Shown in pieces: positions 58,593 through 64,000 of a stretch of DNA of 64,000 nucleotides. Within the stretch, counting starts at the first letter, position 1; every line of letters starts with the position of its first letter. The stretch lies in NCBI GenBank assembly GCA_934157205.1, contig CAKPHJ010000001.1, positions 1 to 64,000 on the forward strand. The letters are read 5' to 3'. The notes below the pieces were generated by a model. It searched no databases, was not told the DNA's origin, and worked only from the letters and a program-made list of their open reading frames with translations. Made by a program: the position numbers and the translations under genes. This DNA is from an uncultured Clostridia bacterium (GTDB taxonomy: Bacteria > Bacillota > Clostridia > TANB77 > CAG-508).

Positions 58593-59405
58593 ATGAAAAA
58601 GTTAAAAATATTAATATTAATAATAATACTTGTAATAATTATTTTAATTGTTACAAGTGTTATATTAAAAAATAATTATAATAATAATACAAAAAAATAT
58701 GAAAATGCTAATACTATAACGGAACAAAATGACACATTAGAAATTTCAGATGATGAACAAGTAAATAATTATTTTAATGAATTTAAATATATGATAAATA
58801 ATAATTTAAATGATTTTTATAATAAAATTGATAAAGATTATTATAATGAAAAATTTTCAAATAAAAATGAATATGATAATTTTTTAAAAACATATATTAA
58901 TAATTGGAAAAACTCTGAAATAAATAATTATTATGTAGATAAAACAACAGGATTTAATGATTTTATATGTAATGATAAAAATAATAATTATATTATATTT
59001 AGACAAAAAGATAACAACTATAGCATAATATGTGATACATACACAATTGATATTCCTGGAATACAAGATAAATTTAAAAAATCTGATAAAATTGGAAAAA
59101 TAGATTTACTTATTTCAAAAATTGATAATATAATTAGATGTAATGATTATGAATATTTATATAATAAATTATCTGAAAATTTTAAAATGGATAGTTTTAA
59201 AGAATTAGAAGATTTTAAAAACTATATTATAAATATAGAAAAACAAAATGTAACATTTACAACATTTAATGAAGTAGAAGAAAAAAATACATATATGTTT
59301 CAATTAATATTACAAAATGATGAAGATTATTATTTGACACTAGATGTAGTTATAAAATCTGATAATATAAATAATTTTATTATTGCATTTGAAGAGGAGG
59401 AATAG
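58593..59405 (+). CDS. Membrane-anchored NTF2-like protein 1, VirB8-like (set B)
   Basis: 270 residues: one N-terminal membrane helix (about 4-25), Asn-rich linker, then two alpha/beta units (about 55-145 and 165-265) that look like NTF2 folds. TcpC/VirB8 proteins of Gram-positive T4SS have this plan. AAAAGGAGAATT sets the start, 10 bases after the CHAP gene. Function inferred from fold and position only. Confidence 0.6.
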   Translation: MKKLKILILIIILVIIILIVTSVILKNNYNNNTKKYENANTITEQNDTLEISDDEQVNNYFNEFKYMINNNLNDFYNKIDKDYYNEKFSNKNEYDNFLKTYINNWKNSEINNYYVDKTTGFNDFICNDKNNNYIIFRQKDNNYSIICDTYTIDIPGIQDKFKKSDKIGKIDLLISKIDNIIRCNDYEYLYNKLSENFKMDSFKELEDFKNYIINIEKQNVTFTTFNEVEEKNTYMFQLILQNDEDYYLTLDVVIKSDNINNFIIAFEEEE

Positions 59406-59406
59406 T

Positions 59407-60099
59407 ATGAAATATATTAAAATAACAATTATTAGTGTCTTATTAATATTAACTATAATTATAGCTGTATTAATATATTTATATACAAACAATAATAATT
59501 CTAATAATACTGTTTTACAGCAAAACACCGAAAACACAGAAAATATAGAAGATACTGAAAATACAGAAAATGAACAAAATACTATAGAAAACAATAAAGA
59601 TAATGAAAATAATGTATATAATAATGAAAATATTTCAAATAATGAAGAAACAAATTCATTAAGTAGTGAAAAAGATTATTCTATAAAAAATATGACAGAT
59701 AGAAATTTATTTTTTACAATAGAAGATTGCATTACAAAATATATTGAATATCAAGCAAAAAAAGATGATTATTCTGTATATTCAATATTAACGCAAGATT
59801 ATATTGATGAAAATGGAATAACAGAGGAGAATATAGAACAAAAAATTAATTTTTTTGATAAAAAACAAATTGTACGTGTTGTAGAAATGTATGTACAAAA
59901 TGATGAAAAAGATAATAATTATAAATATTACGTTCATGCTAGAATTAGGGAAAATAAAAACTTAAAAGATGATGAAATAGCAGTCGAAAGCGATTATTAT
60001 ACAACTGTATTTTTAAATACAGAAGATAAATATTATACAATAAATCCAGATATAAATTATTATAATGAAAATATGTCTAACTTTAAAGGAGGACAATGA
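59407..60099 (+). CDS. Membrane-anchored NTF2-like protein 2 (set B)
   Basis: 230 residues: N-terminal membrane helix (about 5-25), an Asn/Glu/Thr-rich repeat linker (ENTENIEDTENTENEQNT), then one NTF2-like domain (about 85-225; FFTIEDCITKYIEYQAKKDDYSVYSILTQDYID). Starts one base after the previous stop (GAGGAGGAATAGT). Related by layout to its two neighbours. Confidence 0.6.
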   Translation: MKYIKITIISVLLILTIIIAVLIYLYTNNNNSNNTVLQQNTENTENIEDTENTENEQNTIENNKDNENNVYNNENISNNEETNSLSSEKDYSIKNMTDRNLFFTIEDCITKYIEYQAKKDDYSVYSILTQDYIDENGITEENIEQKINFFDKKQIVRVVEMYVQNDEKDNNYKYYVHARIRENKNLKDDEIAVESDYYTTVFLNTEDKYYTINPDINYYNENMSNFKGGQ

Positions 60100-60722
60100 T
60101 GAAAAAGAAATTAATAATTTTAATAATAATAACAATTTTTTTAATAATTGTTATAACAGGTACAGCAATATTTTTAAAAAATAAAGACGAAAATAATACA
60201 TTAAAAATTAATAATACAATAAATTTTAATAATACTAATACTGATACCAATTCAAATAAAAATGAAAATGAATTAGAAGATTTTAATTTAAATAATGAAT
60301 TAAATGAATATGCTAATAAACTAAATAATGAACAAGATGCTAATATAACAAATAATGAAAATCAAACAACCAAAGAAATTTCAAAAGGATATTTATATAG
60401 TGAAGAAAAAATATCAGATGAAGAAATGATAAGAAAATATCTAGAAAATTATAGTTTTTTAGCTTTTAATAATGTAGAAGAATCTGTAAATTTACTTGAT
60501 TCTGAATTTAAAGCTAAATTTAAAAATTTAAATGAATATAAAAATTATATAAATGAAAATGAAGAATATATATATAATTTATGTACAACTCCATATGAGA
60601 ATATAACTACAAATACTAGTGATAAAAATTATATAAAAATATATACATTTTATGATAATGATGGAAAAAAATACACTATAAAAGAAAAAGCAATAATGCA
60701 ATATACAATAAATATTGAATAA
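60099..60722 (+). CDS. Membrane-anchored NTF2-like protein 3 (set B)
   Basis: 207 residues: membrane helix (about 5-24), Asn-rich linker, NTF2-like domain (about 110-205; SDEEMIRKYLENYSFLAFNNVEESVNLL). Two adjacent ATGs; the second (60099) has the better distance from AAAGGAGG and overlaps the preceding stop. Last gene of set B. Confidence 0.6.
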   Translation: MKKKLIILIIITIFLIIVITGTAIFLKNKDENNTLKINNTINFNNTNTDTNSNKNENELEDFNLNNELNEYANKLNNEQDANITNNENQTTKEISKGYLYSEEKISDEEMIRKYLENYSFLAFNNVEESVNLLDSEFKAKFKNLNEYKNYINENEEYIYNLCTTPYENITTNTSDKNYIKIYTFYDNDGKKYTIKEKAIMQYTINIE

Positions 60723-60755
60723 TAAAATTAAATAAATTAAGAATTTTAAATTGAA

Positions 60756-60795
60756 TAAAAGAGTAAGTAAATATAAATTTACCTACTCTTTATTA
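60756..60795. terminator. Bidirectional terminator after set B
   Basis: TAAAAGAGTAAGTAAAT...ATTTACCTACTCTTTA stem with one mismatch between convergent genes. Confidence 0.85.
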
Positions 60796-60803
60796 ATATA
60801 TAA

Positions 60804-61649
60804 TTAACTTTGTATATTATTTTTTTTATTATTTAATATTCCAAGTGATATTACCATTATAATTTCTAATGATGCTATAAATAAAGCATCATAAATATAT
60901 TTATTATAGTCATCAAATAACATATTCATTGAATTCATGTACATTTCTATTGTAACATTTAGTGCTTGTCTGTATTGTTTTAATGTTCTTTGATTTTTTA
61001 TACCAATTGTACCTATGTGGTTTTTAAAATCATTTATATTAAATACATATGAATGTTTATAGGAATATGCAATAGTCTCAAATGTTTTATTTTCATGTTT
61101 ATTTAAAATATCATTAAAATTTTGATATTCTAGTATTAATTCTTCAAAGTCATCTGATAATTTTTCATATGTTAATTCTGGTGAGGTAATAAAATTATAA
61201 ATATTGATGAAGGATTTTTTATATTTTTCAATTGTAAATAATTGACTTAGTAAAAATGTAATAATTATTGTAATACTTATTATAACTGATAATATATTTA
61301 CAATATTTTTAGTAAATCTAATTTTAAATAAATCTATTATTTCATAGATAAATATAGCCAATCCTATCTGCTCAACTAAATCCACATTAGAATTTGAAAA
61401 AACAAAAATATAATCATGCATAATTGCTAAAACAGTTAGTATTATGCAAGGTATAATTTTACTTTTCTTCTTTTCCTTAATAGTTCTTATAATTGACATT
61501 ATCCATGCAATAAAATTCAAAGAGATTATTAAATAGTCAAGTATAGTATTGAATGTATATCCTTTTATACTAATATTATTTAGAATATATATTAATACAA
61601 TAAATGCCATTAATATTGGTATACCAAATTTTTCAATTGTTTTTTTCAT
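60804..61649 (-). CDS. Polytopic membrane protein of unknown function
   Basis: 281 residues, not recognised. About six membrane helices (13-27, 35-55, 65-80, 88-105, 115-135 and 255-275) and a soluble stretch (about 140-250) between the last two. Start follows AAAGGAATGTCATAATA. Single gene on the minus strand. Confidence 0.7.
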   Translation of the reverse strand: MKKTIEKFGIPILMAFIVLIYILNNISIKGYTFNTILDYLIISLNFIAWIMSIIRTIKEKKKSKIIPCIILTVLAIMHDYIFVFSNSNVDLVEQIGLAIFIYEIIDLFKIRFTKNIVNILSVIISITIIITFLLSQLFTIEKYKKSFINIYNFITSPELTYEKLSDDFEELILEYQNFNDILNKHENKTFETIAYSYKHSYVFNINDFKNHIGTIGIKNQRTLKQYRQALNVTIEMYMNSMNMLFDDYNKYIYDALFIASLEIIMVISLGILNNKKNNIQS

Positions 61650-61715
61650 TATTATGACATTCCTTTCTTTAAAAGTACAAAAATTAATTTAAAAACGTTT
61701 TTATTAATTATTTTT

Positions 61716-62201
61716 TTAATTTATTATATAATCAGTTTTAGTTTCGTTAATTTTACAACCAAAATTATAAATTTTTTGACTTAAAACAGCGTTTAATTCT
61801 TCTTGAATTGCATCTTTAGAATTTAAAATTGAATCAAAGTTCATTCTTTTAAGAATATCACGTAATGTTGTTATTACTACATATTCAATTCCTTTTTCCA
61901 AACTTGCAATTTCATAAACAGCCTTTTGGGGATCTGTTATTTCATAATATACTACTGATTTCGCTGTAACACAAATATTATCCTTAGTAATAATTTTATA
62001 TGGTATAGTACTAACTCTTTGATTTTCTAAGCTTACTATACTTTTTACGTGTTCAAAAAATGGAATAACAATTGTAAAACCAGTATAAGCAACTCTGTTA
62101 AATTTTCCAAACCTCTCAATTACATATGCTTGAGAAGGTCCAACAATTTTTACAGATAATATTAGAAAAAATATTAATAAAGATAAATATGAATATTCCA
62201 T
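61716..62201 (-). CDS. SPFH/stomatin-like protein, C-terminally truncated
   Basis: 161 residues: N-terminal membrane helix, then the SPFH (band 7) domain with VGPSQAYVIERFGKFNRV, GFTIVIPFFEHVKSIVSLENQRV, ITKDNICVTAKSVVYYEITDP and LRDILKRMNFDSIL. Stomatin-like proteins are usually about 300 residues and continue with a coiled coil after GCKINxVEL; here the frame ends at GCKINETKTDYIIN. Either a decayed gene or a short form. AAAAGGAGATTTTTTT sets 62201 as the start. Confidence 0.8.
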   Translation of the reverse strand: MEYSYLSLLIFFLILSVKIVGPSQAYVIERFGKFNRVAYTGFTIVIPFFEHVKSIVSLENQRVSTIPYKIITKDNICVTAKSVVYYEITDPQKAVYEIASLEKGIEYVVITTLRDILKRMNFDSILNSKDAIQEELNAVLSQKIYNFGCKINETKTDYIIN

Positions 62202-62393
62202 AAAAAAATCTCCTTTTAAATTAATATTATAAATAATTATATCATTTATTAAAATTAAATACAATAATTTATGTTTTTTATAATTTTTAATATTATATTG
62301 TAAAAACTATAATAAAATTGTATAATTAAATTATGAAAATAATTTGCTATTAATTTTAGTATTAATTGTAAAAAGAAAGGGAATAAATTTTTT

Positions 62394-63038
62394 ATGGAAA
62401 AAAATTACTATCAAATATTGCAAATAGATAAAGAAGCTTCTCAAGATATAATAGAAAAAGCATATAAAACTCTTGCTAAAAAATATCATCCAGATTTGCA
62501 AGCTGAAGAAAATAAAAAAAATGCTGAAAATATTCTAAAAAAAATAAATGAAGCATATGAAGTTTTATCTAATCCATCAAAAAGAGAGGCTTATAATAAA
62601 ACAATTGAACAATCTACTATATCACAAGAACAATATAAAGAAATTATACATCAAAATGAATATCTAAAAAATAAGCTAAAAAATAATTCGAGTGTTCAAA
62701 ATTCAAATTCAAATAATAATTTAAATTTTGAAAATTATTATAATAAAAAAATACAAGATTTAGAATACCAAGAAAATTTACAAAAAGCTAGACAAAGAGC
62801 TTATTATGATGCATATATTCAAGATTTAAAAAGTAGAGGATATAAAATAAAATATAAAAAAACTTTAAAAGAATATTTAAAAAATTTAATTTCTTTAATT
62901 ATTACAATTTTTATTATTTCAATTTCTTTTTTTATTTTATGGCAAATCCCTATTGTAAAAAGATTTTTATTAGAATTATATAACGAAAATCAAATAATTA
63001 AAGGAATTATAGATATTTTTATTAAAAAAGGAGTTTAA
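62394..63038 (+). CDS. J-domain membrane protein
   Basis: 214 residues. N-terminal J domain (about 3-65) with the HPD motif in KKYHPDLQ, an Asn-rich linker and coiled stretch, and a C-terminal membrane helix (about 172-192). It could recruit DnaK to the membrane. Lacks the zinc and client-binding domains of full DnaJ. Start after GAAAGGGAATAAATTTTTT. Confidence 0.9.
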   Translation: MEKNYYQILQIDKEASQDIIEKAYKTLAKKYHPDLQAEENKKNAENILKKINEAYEVLSNPSKREAYNKTIEQSTISQEQYKEIIHQNEYLKNKLKNNSSVQNSNSNNNLNFENYYNKKIQDLEYQENLQKARQRAYYDAYIQDLKSRGYKIKYKKTLKEYLKNLISLIITIFIISISFFILWQIPIVKRFLLELYNENQIIKGIIDIFIKKGV

Positions 63039-63045
63039 TTATGAA

Positions 63046-63090
63046 AAATATCAAAAAAGGTCTGTAAAAAAAGTTCCTTTTTTGATATTT
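63046..63090. terminator. Bidirectional terminator
   Basis: 15-base stem AAATATCAAAAAAGG/CCTTTTTTGATATTT (63046-63060 with 63076-63090). Confidence 0.87.
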
Positions 63091-63149
63091 ACATATATAA
63101 ATTTATCAATACTCCAATCAAACAATTCTTTTAGAAATAGAAATTTTAA

Positions 63150-63998
63150 TTAAAACTCTTTTTTTATAAATTCCTTCATTTGTATATAACCCAAATTATA
63201 CAATTGATCAATTTTTTTCATATCAAGCAATCCGACTTTTTCACTTTTAATTTTCAAAACCAAATCAGATCCACTAATTTCATAATTAGCCAACTCACGG
63301 CAAAGAAGGTTCAAAGAACAACTAGCAACATCTATAAAATTTTTATCACAAGACATTTTTGTATCATTTTCAAAAACAATACTTAAAACCTTATTACAGC
63401 CAAGTTGTTTTAATTCTTTCCAAGGTACATTTTCACGAATACCACCATCTACCAATTTTATATTATTATATTCACAAGGAGAAAAAACAACTGGATAACT
63501 ACAACTTGCACGTACAGCTTTAGATATTTTAATATCATTTATAAATCTAGTATTGTCTGAAAATTCATGTCTATTTATACAAGAAGTAAAACATAAAACT
63601 TCACCATTATATAAATTAACACTAGGAATTGCAAGAGGCATTTTTATATCTTGCATACTTTTTACATTTTTTATTTTAGTCATTTTTTCTATAAGATTTT
63701 CCAATTGTTTTCCACTATTTAAGCCATCAATAATTATTTCTTTTTTTATTAATAATCCAAATATCAATTTTATAATGTTAAAAAAATCAACATATTTAAT
63801 TTTATTACAATATTTTTTAAATATTGAATATATTTCTTTTGGAGTAAATCCCATAGCATATAACGCTGAAACAATACTTCCAGAAGAGGTTCCACCTATA
63901 TAATCTATTTGAATATTATACTCTTTTAATGCTTGCAATACGCCAATGTGTGCAGAACCTTTAACTCCACCACCAGCCAAACAAATTCCAAAACTCAT
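63150..63998 (-). CDS. Patatin-like phospholipase
   Basis: 282 residues. Oxyanion glycines in LAGGGVKGSAHIGVLQAL, nucleophile Ser in GGTSSGS, catalytic Asp in KLVDGGIRENVP. RssA/YchK-like lipid acyl hydrolases act at the inner membrane. The ATG at 63998 is at the window edge, so upstream context is unseen. Confidence 0.92.
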   Translation of the reverse strand: MSFGICLAGGGVKGSAHIGVLQALKEYNIQIDYIGGTSSGSIVSALYAMGFTPKEIYSIFKKYCNKIKYVDFFNIIKLIFGLLIKKEIIIDGLNSGKQLENLIEKMTKIKNVKSMQDIKMPLAIPSVNLYNGEVLCFTSCINRHEFSDNTRFINDIKISKAVRASCSYPVVFSPCEYNNIKLVDGGIRENVPWKELKQLGCNKVLSIVFENDTKMSCDKNFIDVASCSLNLLCRELANYEISGSDLVLKIKSEKVGLLDMKKIDQLYNLGYIQMKEFIKKEF

Positions 63999-64000
63999 AA

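Overview
The window looks like part of the chromosome of an AT-rich (by eye roughly a quarter G+C) anaerobic Firmicute, most likely an uncultured or gut-type Clostridia lineage. The evidence is a Gram-positive origin region (rpmH-rnpA-yidD-yidC-jag-mnmE-mnmG-rsmG-parA-parB on one side of oriC; dnaA-dnaN-recF-gyrB-gyrA on the other), a sortase with an LPXTG substrate, a VanW/G5 wall protein, rubrerythrin, DnaD/DnaC-type helicase loaders and strong Shine-Dalgarno sites. No rRNA, CRISPR array, transposase, integrase or relaxase was seen.

Layout. 1-8.2 kb: surface-protein/sortase operon, rubrerythrin, VanW protein, a starch-binding-like protein, an SDR, four tRNAs and a DUF1858 protein. 8.4-11.9 kb: type IV secretion (T4SS) set A, plus strand (small membrane protein, VirD4-like, VirB2-like, VirB6-like and PrgI-like genes). 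12-14.1 kb: DnaD and DnaC. 14.2-16.6 kb: gyrA. 16.8-21.9 kb: a regulator, two unknown proteins, a TadZ/CpaE-like protein and a split VirB4, lying between gyrA and gyrB. 22.1-22.6 kb: a candidate large structured RNA. 22.6-29.0 kb: gyrB, recF, dnaN, oriC, dnaA. 29.5-39.4 kb: rpmH to parB and DUF4446. 39.6-45.5 kb: two tRNA-Ser, HicAB, DUF2207, a Y-family polymerase with its YolD partner and an odd 121-residue protein. 45.7-60.7 kb: a GT-C membrane protein, then T4SS set B (four pilin-like proteins, PrgI, split VirB4, VirB6, lysozyme/CHAP and three VirB8-like proteins). 60.8-64 kb: a membrane protein, truncated SPFH protein, DnaJ-domain protein and patatin.

Most interesting observation. Read by eye, the codon CGG is in frame at only four places in all the genes here. 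At each one, skipping the C (a +1 shift, so that C-GGN is followed as GGN, Gly) restores or improves a protein: dnaC inside its Walker A motif (13684), mnmE in its conserved N-terminus (32259), hicA (40369) and the start of the lysozyme/CHAP protein (57040). This suggests that CGG is an unassigned or frameshifting codon, or that CGGN is read as a four-base glycine codon; a systematic sequence error must be excluded first.

Other points of note: two relaxase-less T4SS-like machines around oriC, one of them split around gyrA; probable AUU/AUA and UUG start codons in set A; two VirB2-like proteins with nearly identical C-termini but different N-termini; a probable stop-codon readthrough in VirB6 within a block of altered codon use; and several families of short palindromic repeats.
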